Below, one piece after another: positions 7,261 through 17,109 of a stretch of 44,659 bases of DNA. The position numbers were made by a program, and so were the translations under genes. Below the pieces are notes generated by a model that was not told the origin of the DNA, ran no database searches, and saw only the letters and a program-made list of their open reading frames with translations. Position 1 is the first letter of the stretch; each line of letters begins with the position of its first letter. Source of the stretch: Firmicutes bacterium FC7 (GTDB taxonomy: Bacteria > Bacillota > Clostridia > Tissierellales > Tissierellaceae); assembly GCA_022760735.1 (NCBI GenBank), contig JAKELU010000005.1:1-44659 (forward strand). Reading direction: 5' to 3'.

Positions 7261-9024
7261 TTTATTTAATTTTTGTATAGCTTCCAAAGAAGGATTTACT
7301 ATTAGTGTTTTGTAATTGTCGTATATTACCATTCCGGTTTTGGCATTTTTTGGTTTTCTAACATTTTTCCTTTTTGTATAATCAACTGGAACATGGTTGC
7401 TATTTTTGCCCTTACTAAAGTAAGCAGCAAGCATAGCAGCTTCTTCAATAGTTGAATCCGGTATTGCTTTTTCTTCAGATTTTATAATAACATGACTGCC
7501 AGGCATATTTTGAACATGTAACCATAAATCTTCTTTATGAGCAAATTTTAGAGTTAAGTAGTCATTTTGGCGGTTGTTTTTACCTACGTAAATATTAAAT
7601 CCATCTGAAGAAATATAATGCTGAGGTGAAGAAACACTTTCTTTCTTTTTCTTTATTTTCTTTTCATTTCCCTTTATATAGCCTTCGCTAATTAGCTCTT
7701 CTTTTATTTCATCCAGTTCCTCAACTTTTGTTGCATTTTCCATACTTAACAATACATTCTCTAAATATTCAATTTCTGCTTGAGTTTCAGGTATTTGTTC
7801 TAATAACAACTTATTTGCATGTTTTAATTTAGAATATTTTTTATAATATTTTTGTGCATTTTCAACAGCTGAAATTTTCACATCTAAGGGTATTTCTATA
7901 GTACCAAGGTTTTCATCGTAGAAGTTTTCCAATTCAATTTTGTCTACACCTCTTGGTATTTTATATATGTTTGCAGATATTAAATCAGCATAGATCTTGT
8001 ATTTTTCCCTATCTTTGCTTTCCAACAGTTCTTCCATTTGTTTTCCTAACTTACTTTTTGCTCTATCTAGCTTTATTTGTACAGTTTTTTTAATAGATAT
8101 AGATTTTTGACTTATTCTATCTAGAATATCTTTTTTACTATAGTACATGTCTAGCACTTTAGAAATGCTTTTAATATATACTTTGTTCTTATTTCCAAAT
8201 TGATTGATATCTATACTATGAAAAGCTACAATTTCCATCGTGTTATTAGTAGTTATAAACATAGGTGTATAAGAACCGTTATTTACTTTTTCCATAATGT
8301 TTATGAAATTTTTGTAAATGACTAATAAATCCTCATCACTTAAACTATTAATAGTTCTATCAATTTCAATATTTGATAAAAAACATATTTCTTTACTTAT
8401 AAGTGGACTCAGGCCTAAATAGTTGAAATAGATAAATTTATAAATAGGAGTATTTTTACTTTCATTTTTTATTAAATCTATAAATTCATTATAATTAGTA
8501 TATCTTGGATTTACTTTATCCTTAATAGGTGGATATTCATATATTAAACCAGGTAAAATTTGTCTAACTCTAGACATATCCTCTGTTACTCTTTTAATTG
8601 AATCTATAATCCTAAGATTTTTTTTATCTATTAATACAATATTGCTGTGTTTACCCATAATTTCAATTATTAGCCTTTTCTCGGTAGGTTGCCCAAGTTC
8701 ATCATTTGCTGATACATCGATAAAAACAACTCTATCCATCTCATATTGCTCTATATTAAGTACAATACCGCCGGTTAAATGTTTTCTTAATAGCATGCAG
8801 AACATTGGTGGATTTATAGGGTTTTTTTTGCTAATATTAGTAATATATATCCTTGGATTATTGCTACTTGCTGAAAGTACAATTTTGTAATTTTCACCTT
8901 TATTATGAACTGTAAACATAATTTCATCTTTTTCTGGTTGGTAGATTTTATCAATTCTACCACCATTTATTGAATCAGCTAATTCCCTAATAACTGCGTT
9001 AGTTACAATACCATCAAAAGACAT
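7249..9024 (-). CDS. rqcH: RqcH, ribosome quality-control protein (NFACT family)
   Basis: RqcH binds 50S subunits carrying stalled peptidyl-tRNA and recruits tRNA-Ala to add a C-terminal alanine tail that marks the chain for degradation. Old annotations call this family fibronectin-binding. The protein (591 residues) has NFACT-N, a helix-hairpin-helix region, a long coiled coil (about 315-440) and a C-terminal NFACT-R domain (from about 470, with GSHVIIKSEEKAIPDSTI). Counted from MSFDG, the tRNA-binding pair Asp97-Arg98 (in EMDRVV) is intact. The start is the second of two tandem ATGs, eight bases after GGAGG. It is convergent with pyrR and divergent from yicC; B. subtilis also has its homologue next to yicC. 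Confidence 0.96.
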
Positions 9025-9150
9025 CATCCAATCCTCCATTAGTTAGAATATTTACAGTATACCATTAACTTAAAGAATTATAAAGCCATTGACTAATATC
9101 TTAAAATTTAAGCAAATATTAATTATTTTTAATAAATTATAGAATATTTA

Positions 9151-9156
9151 TATAAT
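9151..9156 (+). promoter_or_regulatory. Possible -10 box for the yicC operon
   Basis: A consensus TATAAT lies 45 bases before yicC in the 177-base divergent rqcH-yicC gap. The -35 at the right distance is only T-rich. The gap is otherwise very AT-rich and must hold promoters in both directions. Confidence 0.35.
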
Positions 9157-9201
9157 CGCCATTATAATAAATAATTAAACAAAACTTAGAGGTGAAACCA
9201 A

Positions 9202-10083
9202 TTGATAAAAAGCATGACAGGGTACGGTAAAGGTGAATCATCAAATGATTCTTATAGGTTTAAAGTTGAGATAAAAGCTGTTAACCATAGGTATAGTGAT
9301 ATATCGATTAAAATTCCAAGACATATATCTTATTTAGAAGAAAAGATTAAAAAGACAATTAAAGATATAATAAGCAGAGGAAAAGTTGACGTTTACATAA
9401 ATCTAGAGTATATTAATGAATCTGCTATTGATGTTAAAGTGGATATACCACTTGCTAAAGCATACAAAGAAGCTTTAGATAATTTAACTAAGGAGTTAAA
9501 TATTGATGATGATATAAAACTAGGCAATATTCTTAATATGTCAGAAGTTATTAAGACAGAAAAAAAGGATTTAGATGAAGATATTATATGGAATACTTTA
9601 AAAGAAGCTTTAGATATTGCATTAGATAATATAATAGAGATGAGAATAGCAGAAGGGACAGAATTAAAGAATGATATCCTTCTTAAATTAGATAAAATTG
9701 AATCAGATGTTAAATTTATTGAAGAAAGAGCACCAGAGGTTGTTTTAGAGTATAAAGAAAAGTTAAGAGAAAGAATAAAGAACTTACTTGATGATAATAT
9801 TTCATTAGATGAGGAAAGACTATGTAATGAAATTGTTTTTTTTGCCGATAAAAGCAGCATAGATGAAGAGATTGTAAGGTTATATAGTCACATAAAGCAA
9901 TTTAGAGCAATCTTAAATGAAGATGTTTCAGTAGGTAGAAAATTAGACTTTTTAATTCAGGAATTGAATAGGGAGATAAATACTATTGGAAGCAAAGCAA
10001 ATGATATTATAATAGCTAAGTATGTAGTTAATATAAAATCTGAAATAGAAAAAATTCGTGAGCAAATTCAAAATGTTGAGTAA
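9202..10083 (+). CDS. yicC: YicC/YloC family endoribonuclease
   Basis: YicC proteins are endoribonucleases linked to RNA turnover and stationary-phase survival. The 293-residue protein begins with the hallmark SMTGYGKG and the VEIKAVNHRYSDI motif, has a helical middle, and ends in the conserved DUF1732 domain, seen as VGRKLDFLIQELNREINTIGSKAND. The start is TTG, with AGGTGA seven bases upstream. The order yicC-remA-gmk-rpoZ-coaBC-priA is the same as in B. subtilis, and this gene starts the operon after the divergent rqcH. Confidence 0.95.
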   Translation: MIKSMTGYGKGESSNDSYRFKVEIKAVNHRYSDISIKIPRHISYLEEKIKKTIKDIISRGKVDVYINLEYINESAIDVKVDIPLAKAYKEALDNLTKELNIDDDIKLGNILNMSEVIKTEKKDLDEDIIWNTLKEALDIALDNIIEMRIAEGTELKNDILLKLDKIESDVKFIEERAPEVVLEYKEKLRERIKNLLDDNISLDEERLCNEIVFFADKSSIDEEIVRLYSHIKQFRAILNEDVSVGRKLDFLIQELNREINTIGSKANDIIIAKYVVNIKSEIEKIREQIQNVE

Positions 10084-10095
10084 TAGGAGGGAAGG

Positions 10096-10347
10096 ATGGA
10101 AATCAAACTAATCAATATAGGATTTGGGAATATTGTGTCAGCTAATAGAATTATCTCGATTGTAAGTCCTGAGTCTGCTCCAATAAAAAGGCTCATCCAG
10201 GAGTCAAGAGATAAAGGATTACTCATTGATGCAACTTATGGTAGAAGAACCAGGGCTGTTATTATAACAGATAGTGATCATATCATTTTAACAGCTGTAC
10301 AACCTGAGACTATAGCAAATAGGATTAATGGTAAAACAAATGAATAA
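10096..10347 (+). CDS. remA: RemA/YlzA family DNA-binding regulator (DUF370)
   Basis: In B. subtilis RemA activates extracellular-matrix and osmoprotection operons by binding DNA as a ring-shaped oligomer. This 83-residue protein matches the family through most of its length: [49 protein letters not shown] and the [15 protein letters not shown] end. It lies between yicC and gmk as in most Clostridia and Bacilli. Outside Bacillus the targets are not known. The ATG follows GGAGGGAAGG. Confidence 0.95.
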   Translation: MEIKLINIGFGNIVSANRIISIVSPESAPIKRLIQESRDKGLLIDATYGRRTRAVIITDSDHIILTAVQPETIANRINGKTNE

Positions 10348-10369
10348 TATAGAAAGATGGTGGAGTAAA

Positions 10370-10984
10370 TTGTCAAAAGGTTTCTTACTAGTATTATCAG
10401 GACCGTCCGGTAGTGGAAAGGGTACTGTTAGTCAAGCACTATTAAAAAAACGTAAAGATATTAAATTTTCTATTTCTGCAACTACTAGAAAACCAAGACC
10501 AAATGAAGTAAATGGTGAAAATTATTTCTTCTTATCGGAGGAAGAATTTAAATCAATGCAGGAAAAAGGAGAATTTTTAGAATCTGCATTTGTACATGCT
10601 AACTATTATGGTACACCAAAACAATTTGTATTAGATGAAATTGAAAAAGGAGAAATTGTTTTACTTGAAATAGACGTTCAAGGAGCTTTACAAATAAAGA
10701 AAAATTATAAAGAAGCAGTATTTATATTTTTATTACCTCCTACTATGGATGAATTAAAGAATCGAATTATAAAGAGAGGTACAGAAACAGAAGAAGACAT
10801 AAATCGAAGATTTGCAAATGCGTTTAAAGAGTTGGATTTTGTCGGGGAATATGACTTCTTCGTAGTTAATGATAAAGTCGAAAACGCAGTTAAAGATATT
10901 GAGGCTATAATTCATTCTGAAAAATTAAGAGTAAAAAGGCATAAGGACATAAAATTAAATGTTTTAAAACAAGGAGGAAAATAA
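10370..10984 (+). CDS. gmk: Guanylate kinase
   Basis: Guanylate kinase phosphorylates GMP to GDP, feeding GTP and (p)ppGpp pools. The P-loop GPSGSGKGT lies at residues 11-19, and the GMP-binding signature around SISATTRKPRPNEVNGENYFF is complete. From the TTG at 10370 the protein begins MSKGFLLVLSGP and has 204 residues, the usual length. GGTGGAG lies four bases before that TTG. An ATG at 10328 in the same frame would overlap remA and add 14 residues that do not look like the family, so I prefer the TTG. The next gene, rpoZ, starts right after the stop, using the ribosome-binding site inside the gmk end. Confidence 0.95.
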   Translation: MSKGFLLVLSGPSGSGKGTVSQALLKKRKDIKFSISATTRKPRPNEVNGENYFFLSEEEFKSMQEKGEFLESAFVHANYYGTPKQFVLDEIEKGEIVLLEIDVQGALQIKKNYKEAVFIFLLPPTMDELKNRIIKRGTETEEDINRRFANAFKELDFVGEYDFFVVNDKVENAVKDIEAIIHSEKLRVKRHKDIKLNVLKQGGK

Positions 10985-11194
10985 ATGTTAAATCCATCTT
11001 TGAAAAATTTATTAGCAAAAGGTGAAAGCAAATATACATTAGTAATGGTAACATCTAAGAGAGCAAGACAATTAATAGATGGAGCAAAACCATTAGTCGA
11101 GACAAATTCTAAAAAACCTGTTACCATAGCACTTGAAGAATTACTTGAAGGCAAATTAGAGTATGAAAGCCCAAACATAAATAGCATAAAGTAG
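10985..11194 (+). CDS. rpoZ: RNA polymerase omega subunit
   Basis: The omega subunit helps RNA polymerase assembly by folding around the beta-prime C-terminus. This 69-residue protein has the family core, YTLVMVTSKRARQLIDGAK followed by KPVTIALEELLEGKLEY. It begins on the base after the gmk stop, and its ribosome-binding site AAGGAGG lies in the gmk tail, so the two are translated together. The gmk-rpoZ-coaBC order is typical. Confidence 0.95.
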   Translation: MLNPSLKNLLAKGESKYTLVMVTSKRARQLIDGAKPLVETNSKKPVTIALEELLEGKLEYESPNINSIK

Positions 11195-11202
11195 GTGTAA
11201 TG

Positions 11203-12414
11203 ATGTTAAAAGGTAAAAATATAATTTTGGGAGTTACTGGAGGCATTGCTGTGTATAAATCTGCTGATTTAGTTAGTAGACTAGTGAAACAGCATGCAAA
11301 TGTTGAGGTCATAATGACTGAAGCTGCTACTAAATTTGTAACCCCGTTAACCTTTCAGACTATGTCTGTAAATAAGGTCCATACTGAAATGTTTGGATTG
11401 GTTTCTGATTTTGATGTAGAACATGTTTCGCTTGCTCAAAAAGCCGATATAATACTAATTGCACCAGCGACTGCTAATACTATAGGGAAAATAGCAAATG
11501 GAATTGCAGATAATTTACTTACAACTACCGTCATGGCTTCTAAGGCTAAAGTTATTTATGCACCTGCAATGAATACAAATATGTATAACAATCCAATATT
11601 TCAGGAAAATATGAATAAATTAAAGAATTTAGGCCATGAATTTATTAAGACTGGAGTGGGAAGACTTGCTTGTGGAGATTATGGAGAAGGAAAAATGGCC
11701 GAGCCAAGTGAAATTGTAGAATATGTTATTAATAGTTTTATAAGAAAAGATTTATTGGGCAAAAAAGTAGTAATAACAGCTGGACCTACTATAGAGCCAG
11801 TTGATCCAGTAAGATACATGACCAATCATTCAAGTGGAAAGATGGGCTATAATTTGGCTAAAGAGGCTGTTGATAGAGGAGCTAATGTAGTTCTTATATC
11901 AGGCCCTACAACATTGACACCTCCGGATGGAGTTGAGCTTGTCAAAGTCAATACCACTGAGGAAATGTTTAATGCAGTTGGACAGTATTTTGACAATTGT
12001 GATGTATTGATAAAATCTGCTGCTCCTTTAGATTATAAACCGATAACTGTAAGTCCTGTAAAAATAAAGAAAAGTGATGGGGGAAATGACATTTTGGATT
12101 TAAAATTTATAAGAAATCCTGATATAGCAGCTCATTATGGCAGTTTGAAGAAGAATCAAATAATAGTTGGTTTTGCAGCAGAGACAAATAATTTGATTGA
12201 ATATGCGCTAAGTAAATTAAAGAAAAAGAATTTTGATTTTATTGTTGCAAATGATGTTACTAAGCCAGGAGCAGGATTCAAAAATGATACAAACATAGCA
12301 ACAATTATAGATAAAAAAGGTAATATAGAAGAACATCCTTTAATGGATAAAAAACATTTATCAAAGATAATTCTGGATAAGGTTTATAATATTTTAGAAG
12401 AGAAGGCTAGATAA
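11203..12414 (+). CDS. coaBC: Bifunctional phosphopantothenoylcysteine decarboxylase/synthetase
   Basis: CoaBC joins 4'-phosphopantothenate to cysteine using CTP, then decarboxylates the product, giving 4'-phosphopantetheine for CoA. The flavoprotein CoaC half (about 1-180) has GVTGGIAVYK, the active His in HVSLAQKAD, the APATANT and APAMNTNM loops, and the active Cys in GRLACGDYGEGKMAE. The CoaB half starts near GKKVVITAGPTIEPVDPVRY and has the NHSSGKMG and VGFAAETNN motifs. Two ATGs lie in tandem; the second has better spacing from AGGTG. coaD, a later step, is found at 30653. Confidence 0.97.
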   Translation: MLKGKNIILGVTGGIAVYKSADLVSRLVKQHANVEVIMTEAATKFVTPLTFQTMSVNKVHTEMFGLVSDFDVEHVSLAQKADIILIAPATANTIGKIANGIADNLLTTTVMASKAKVIYAPAMNTNMYNNPIFQENMNKLKNLGHEFIKTGVGRLACGDYGEGKMAEPSEIVEYVINSFIRKDLLGKKVVITAGPTIEPVDPVRYMTNHSSGKMGYNLAKEAVDRGANVVLISGPTTLTPPDGVELVKVNTTEEMFNAVGQYFDNCDVLIKSAAPLDYKPITVSPVKIKKSDGGNDILDLKFIRNPDIAAHYGSLKKNQIIVGFAAETNNLIEYALSKLKKKNFDFIVANDVTKPGAGFKNDTNIATIIDKKGNIEEHPLMDKKHLSKIILDKVYNILEEKAR

Positions 12415-12427
12415 ATTATCTAGCCTT
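12403..12427 (+). terminator. Hairpin after coaBC
   Basis: A perfect 11-bp stem (12403-12413 with 12417-12427, loop AAT) spans the coaBC stop. Only a short T run follows, so it may attenuate rather than stop transcription into priA. Confidence 0.55.
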
Positions 12428-12462
12428 TAATAACTTAAGTGTATGTAGAAAGGCATGATTAG

Positions 12463-14919
12463 ATGAAGTATGCAGAGATAATAGTAGATAACAGGGCTTC
12501 AAAGGTTGATAGACCATTTACATACAGTTTAGGTAATTTTAGCTGCATTGCAAAAGAAGGAATGAGGGTTATAGTTCCCTTTGGCCGTGGTAATAAGCCA
12601 ATTAAAGGATTTATAATAAGAATCCTTGATAATTTTACTGAAGACTATGAAGTAAAGGTTATAATCGACCTTATTGATACAGAACCTTTGGTGTCAAAAG
12701 AAATGATCCAGTTAGGATTATGGATGAAGGACAAGTATCTTTCACCATATCTTGATGCGCTGCAACAGGTACTTCCACCAGGTGACTATAAAGAAATAAA
12801 TGTTTTTATTGAATTAAATTATATCGATAAAGAGTATAAATTAAATTCTGATGAGAATAAAATAATTGAATATCTATTAACAAGTAAAACCATCTTGCTG
12901 GATGAATTAAAAAAGAACCTTAGAATAGCAAATATAAACGAAATATTAATAGGTTTGAAAAATAAAAATATCATTGATATTTACATGGATGTAAAAACTA
13001 CTATACAAAAAAAGTATATTAAATATATTAAGCTTGATGATTCTATTGCCTATGATAAAGCTATAGAATTAATTGGTAAAAGAAGTACTAAACAGTTGGA
13101 AATATATGAATATTTAACAAAGGTTAGTGAAATTGAACTAAGTAGGCTATTAGAAATTTTAAACACTACACTTAGTACTGTGCGTTCTATGGAGAAGAAA
13201 AACCTAGTAACAATATTTCAAAAGGAAGTAACAAGAAATCCGATAAAAAAAGAAATAAGCCCATATCAGAAGTTTGTTTTTAATGAAGAACAAAATAGTG
13301 TTTTTTATAATATAATAGAGTCAATTGAAAGTAATAAAAGTAGCAATTTTTTAATTCATGGAGTTACAGGAAGTGGGAAAACAGAAATATATCTACAGTT
13401 GGTAGAAGAAATGTTAAAGCGCAATAAGGATTCAATTATTCTTGTACCTGAGATATCCTTGACACCTCAGACTATTGAAAGATTTGTTGGAAGATTTGGC
13501 GATGAGGTAGCTGTGATTCATAGTAAACTTAGTCAAGGAGAAAGGTTTGATCAATGGAGAAGTATTAAAGAGGGCAAAGTAAAAATTGCAGTTGGAGCTA
13601 GGTCTGCAATATTTGCACCTTTTAGTAATCTTGGTCTTATAGTAATAGATGAGGAACATGAAGATACCTATAAGTCATCACAAAATCCAAAATATGATAC
13701 TATAGAAGTGGCATTAAAACGTAATGAATTAGAAAATTCAATAGTTGTTTTAGGTTCTGCAACTCCATCAGTTGAGACCTATTATCGTGCAATTAATAAA
13801 AAGTTTGTGCTATTAGAATTAAGAGAACGAGCTACTAAAAGTGATTTACCAAAAGTCTCCTTAGTTGATATGAGAAAGGAGTTAGAAGTAGGAAATAAAT
13901 CTATTTTTAGCCTTGAGCTTTATAATGAATTAAGAAAAAATCTTGATAGTGGCAAGCAATCTATCTTGTTCTTAAATAGAAGAGGATTTTCATCTTTTGT
14001 TTCATGTAGAAAATGTGGTTATGTAATAAAATGTACAAACTGTGAAATTTCAATGACCTATCACCGTAATATAAACAGATTAAGATGTCATTACTGTGGT
14101 AAGACTGAAGAAATACCCAATACTTGTCCTGAATGTGGAAGTAAATACATTAAGTACTTTGGAATCGGTACAGAAAGAGTTGAGGAGGAGACTAGAAAGT
14201 TATTTCCTACCGCTAGAATAGAGAGAATGGATGGCGACACTACAGTAGCTAAAGGAAGTTTCGAGAAGATATTAGAGTCTATGAAAAGCAAAAAAATTGA
14301 TATTTTGATAGGAACTCAGATGATTTCAAAAGGCTTGGATTTTCCAGATGTAACTTTAGTAGGGATAATTGCAGCAGATACTACACTTAACTTACCTGAT
14401 TATAGGTCCCCGGAAAAAGCATTCCAATTAATAACCCAAGTAGCTGGTAGATCAGGGCGAGGTGATACCCCTGGGAAAGTAATACTACAAACTTACAATC
14501 CAGATCATTACAGTATAATTTGTTCTAAGAAACAAGACTATATTAGCTTTTTTAACACTGAAATTGCTTTAAGAAAAGAATTTTTATACCCACCTTTTAT
14601 AAATCTTATTAGTATATTAATATATGGTGAAAATAATTATTTGGTTAAACTTATGAGCATTAGGATTTATGATATAATTAAAGAGCATACTATAGAAAAA
14701 TACAAAGAGTTATATATGAATTATTTGATAGGTCCAAATCCAGCTCCAATTGAAAAGATTAAGAATAATTATAGATGGCAGATAATTATAAAAGCCAGCG
14801 ATAGTGAGATGGAAGGTTTAAAAAACCTACTAAATAGGGTATGTATATCTGATGAATACAAAATAAAAGAAAACGGGGTTAAAATCAGTATAGATATTAA
14901 TCCAAATACAATATTATAG
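12463..14919 (+). CDS. priA: Primosomal replication protein PriA (3'-5' helicase)
   Basis: PriA recognises stalled replication forks and reloads the replisome. The 818-residue protein has the N-terminal 3'-DNA-binding domain (about 1-105), a winged-helix region, and a superfamily-2 helicase core with Walker A GVTGSGKTE (Lys306) and Walker B DEEH. Between the helicase lobes lie eight cysteines in CXXC pairs (CRKCGY, CTNC, CHYC, CPECG) that bind two zinc ions. Later motifs IGTQMISKGLDFPDV and QVAGRSGRG are intact. It lies between coaBC and def, the usual place. Confidence 0.97.
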   Translation: MKYAEIIVDNRASKVDRPFTYSLGNFSCIAKEGMRVIVPFGRGNKPIKGFIIRILDNFTEDYEVKVIIDLIDTEPLVSKEMIQLGLWMKDKYLSPYLDALQQVLPPGDYKEINVFIELNYIDKEYKLNSDENKIIEYLLTSKTILLDELKKNLRIANINEILIGLKNKNIIDIYMDVKTTIQKKYIKYIKLDDSIAYDKAIELIGKRSTKQLEIYEYLTKVSEIELSRLLEILNTTLSTVRSMEKKNLVTIFQKEVTRNPIKKEISPYQKFVFNEEQNSVFYNIIESIESNKSSNFLIHGVTGSGKTEIYLQLVEEMLKRNKDSIILVPEISLTPQTIERFVGRFGDEVAVIHSKLSQGERFDQWRSIKEGKVKIAVGARSAIFAPFSNLGLIVIDEEHEDTYKSSQNPKYDTIEVALKRNELENSIVVLGSATPSVETYYRAINKKFVLLELRERATKSDLPKVSLVDMRKELEVGNKSIFSLELYNELRKNLDSGKQSILFLNRRGFSSFVSCRKCGYVIKCTNCEISMTYHRNINRLRCHYCGKTEEIPNTCPECGSKYIKYFGIGTERVEEETRKLFPTARIERMDGDTTVAKGSFEKILESMKSKKIDILIGTQMISKGLDFPDVTLVGIIAADTTLNLPDYRSPEKAFQLITQVAGRSGRGDTPGKVILQTYNPDHYSIICSKKQDYISFFNTEIALRKEFLYPPFINLISILIYGENNYLVKLMSIRIYDIIKEHTIEKYKELYMNYLIGPNPAPIEKIKNNYRWQIIIKASDSEMEGLKNLLNRVCISDEYKIKENGVKISIDINPNTIL

Positions 14920-14928
14920 GAGGTTACT

Positions 14929-15408
14929 ATGGCATTAAGAGAAATAAGGCTTGATGGAGATCCAATACTAAGAAAAAAATCAAAAGAGATTACTGAAATA
15001 AATGATAGAATAAAGATACTCTTAGATGACATGGTTGAAACTATGAGAGCGGCAAATGGACTAGGTCTTGCAGCTCCGCAAGTAGGAATTCTAAGAAGGG
15101 CAGTGGTAATTGATGTTGGTGAGGAAGTATTAAAAATAATTAATCCTGTGATAATAGAAGCAAGTGGTTCAATTGTAGATTTCGAAGGTTGTCTTTCAAT
15201 CCCTGATTTGAGTGGAAAAGTAGAGAGACCTGAGAAGGTTAAGATTAAGTATCTAGACGAAAATGGAGAGTCAAAGGTATATGAAGCTACTGGTTATACA
15301 GCTAGAGCATTCTGCCATGAAATTGATCACTTGGATGGCATATTATATACTGATAAAGCATTAGAAACATTTGAGCTTAATAAAGATGATAATTCTGAAG
15401 AGGAGTAG
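14929..15408 (+). CDS. def: Peptide deformylase
   Basis: Def removes the N-formyl group from new proteins. The 159-residue protein has all three metal-site motifs: GLGLAAPQVG, EGCLSIP (Cys88 ligand) and HEIDHLDG (His130 and His134 ligands, Glu131 catalytic). The ATG follows AGGAGG. It is seven bases from fmt, which adds the formyl group, so the pair are a functional unit. Confidence 0.97.
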   Translation: MALREIRLDGDPILRKKSKEITEINDRIKILLDDMVETMRAANGLGLAAPQVGILRRAVVIDVGEEVLKIINPVIIEASGSIVDFEGCLSIPDLSGKVERPEKVKIKYLDENGESKVYEATGYTARAFCHEIDHLDGILYTDKALETFELNKDDNSEEE

Positions 15409-15415
15409 TAATAAT

Positions 15416-16345
15416 ATGAATATTGTTTATATGGGTACACCTGAATTTGCTGTTCCGACATTGGAATATTTGTATAATGCAGGTCATAATATAAAATTGG
15501 TTATAACTCAAAAAGATAAACCAAAGGGTAGAGGTAAAAAGTTGCAAAATACTCCAGTCAAGGCTAAAGCTTTAGAGCTTGGCCTTGAGGTTTATCAGCC
15601 TGAAAGTGTAAATGATACGGAATCTATTGATAAAATAAAGAACTGTGAGCCTGACTTTATAATAGTAGCTGCCTATGGCCAAATTTTAAAGAAGGATATT
15701 CTTTATATGCCTAAATATCATTGCTTAAATGTTCATGCGTCACTATTACCAAAATATAGAGGTGCTGCACCTATTAATTGGGCTATTATAAATGGAGAAG
15801 TTGAAACAGGTATAGCTATTATGAAGATGGAAGAAGGTTTAGACACTGGAGATGTTATATTAAGTAAATCAATAAAAATAAATGATGAAGATGATTATGT
15901 GACCATTCATGATAAGTTAGCTACTATTGGAGGTGAATTGATAATACAAGCTATAAATAAAATTGTTGAAGGAAATGCAAATTTTATACCACAAGATGAT
16001 AGTAAGTCAAGCTATGCTCCAATGATTTTTAAAGATACTGGTCATATCGATTGGGGAAAATCAGGTAGAGAAATATTTAATTTAGTAAGGGGACTTAAGC
16101 CATGGCCAGTTGCATATACAAAATACAAAGGTGAAACCGTAAAAATTCATAAAGTCGAATATATCGGAGATGACAATAACGGTACATATGGTCAGATAAA
16201 AAAGGTTAATAAGAACGGAATATATGTAAATGTTAAAGATGGATATATTATAATTAAGGAATTGCAATTTCCTGGCAAGAAAGTACTTACTGTAAGTCAG
16301 TATTTAGCAGGCAACAGCATTGACGAAGGAGTAATTCTAGAATAG
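15416..16345 (+). CDS. fmt: Methionyl-tRNA formyltransferase
   Basis: Fmt formylates initiator Met-tRNA with 10-formyltetrahydrofolate. The 309-residue protein begins MNIVYMGTPEFAVPTLEYL and has the formyltransferase signature with the catalytic Asn-His-Asp set, seen in LNVHASLLPKYRGAAPINWA and the downstream GLDTGDV. The C-terminal domain (from about 205) holds the tRNA-binding beta-barrel. I place the start at ATG 15416; the frame is open further upstream into def, but GAGGAG at the def end fits this ATG. Confidence 0.97.
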   Translation: MNIVYMGTPEFAVPTLEYLYNAGHNIKLVITQKDKPKGRGKKLQNTPVKAKALELGLEVYQPESVNDTESIDKIKNCEPDFIIVAAYGQILKKDILYMPKYHCLNVHASLLPKYRGAAPINWAIINGEVETGIAIMKMEEGLDTGDVILSKSIKINDEDDYVTIHDKLATIGGELIIQAINKIVEGNANFIPQDDSKSSYAPMIFKDTGHIDWGKSGREIFNLVRGLKPWPVAYTKYKGETVKIHKVEYIGDDNNGTYGQIKKVNKNGIYVNVKDGYIIIKELQFPGKKVLTVSQYLAGNSIDEGVILE

Positions 16346-16359
16346 AAAGGGGAGTTAGT

Positions 16360-17064
16360 ATGTTTTATTATGGTTATGGATATAGTGGTGAATATTATCT
16401 TTCGTACTTCATATTTGTACTTCCAGCACTTCTATTGGCAATGTATGCACAGGCAAAAATTAATACAGCTTTTAATAAATATTTAAGGGTACCAAGCAAT
16501 ACTGGTTTAACTGGAGCACAAATTGCACGACTTATCTTAGATAGAAATGGTTTATATGATGTTTATGTTGAACAGGTAAATGGAAAATTAACAGATCATT
16601 ATGATCCAAGAAAGAAAATAGTTAGGTTATCAAATAACGTTTATGGAGGAAGCAGTATAGCAGCTATGAGTGTCGCTGCTCATGAAGTTGGTCATGCTTT
16701 GCAACATGCTGAGGGATATATGCCTCTTATATTAAGAAATAATATTGCACCTATAGCTAATTTTGGATCTAGAATGGTTTGGATTTTTATAATGCTTGGA
16801 TTTATTCTTAATGCATTTTTTATAGATTTAGGAATAATATTATTCCTAGCTGTGGTTTTATTTCAGGTTATAACCTTGCCTGTTGAATTCAATGCCAGTA
16901 AAAGAGCACTTGTTCAGTTAGAAAATGGAATTTCTCCAGTTGAGAACATTAGACCAGCCAAAGAAGTATTAAGTGCTGCTGCATTGACATATGTAGCAGC
17001 TACATTAACTGCAATTGGTGAATTAGCTAGAATATTTTTTCTTACTAGAAATAGAAGGGATTAA
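16360..17064 (+). CDS. YugP-type zinc-dependent membrane metallopeptidase
   Basis: This 234-residue integral membrane protein carries the zinc-protease motif HEVGH (His108, Glu109, His112) in SVAAHEVGHALQHAEGY. It has an N-terminal membrane helix (about 14-31) and two more (about 138-153 and 154-176). The family (peptidase_M48-like YugP) is common in Firmicutes, but its substrates are unknown. Its conserved place between fmt and rsmB in clostridia suggests co-expression with translation genes, yet a strong terminator follows directly, so it could be the last gene of its transcript. The ATG follows AAAGGGGAG. Confidence 0.92.
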   Translation: MFYYGYGYSGEYYLSYFIFVLPALLLAMYAQAKINTAFNKYLRVPSNTGLTGAQIARLILDRNGLYDVYVEQVNGKLTDHYDPRKKIVRLSNNVYGGSSIAAMSVAAHEVGHALQHAEGYMPLILRNNIAPIANFGSRMVWIFIMLGFILNAFFIDLGIILFLAVVLFQVITLPVEFNASKRALVQLENGISPVENIRPAKEVLSAAALTYVAATLTAIGELARIFFLTRNRRD

Positions 17065-17087
17065 AGGGGAGATAAACCCCTTTTTTT
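17063..17087 (+). terminator. Intrinsic terminator after the YugP-type gene
   Basis: A GC-rich 7-bp stem (17063-17069 with 17077-17083, loop AGATAAA) is followed by a run of Ts to 17087. The rsmB ribosome-binding site follows within 10 bases, so some read-through or an internal promoter must supply rsmB. Confidence 0.85.
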
Positions 17088-17109
17088 AATGTATAGGAGG
17101 AGAGGAGTT

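Noticed and set aside
9393-9860. Open frame of 155 codons antisense to yicC
   Set aside because: It is Ser/Leu-rich low-complexity translation, typical of the reverse of an acidic helical gene.
10328-10369. ATG start for gmk overlapping remA
   Set aside because: The extra 14 residues do not resemble guanylate kinases; the TTG at 10370 gives the normal 204-residue form. Not fully excluded because the spacing to that TTG is short.
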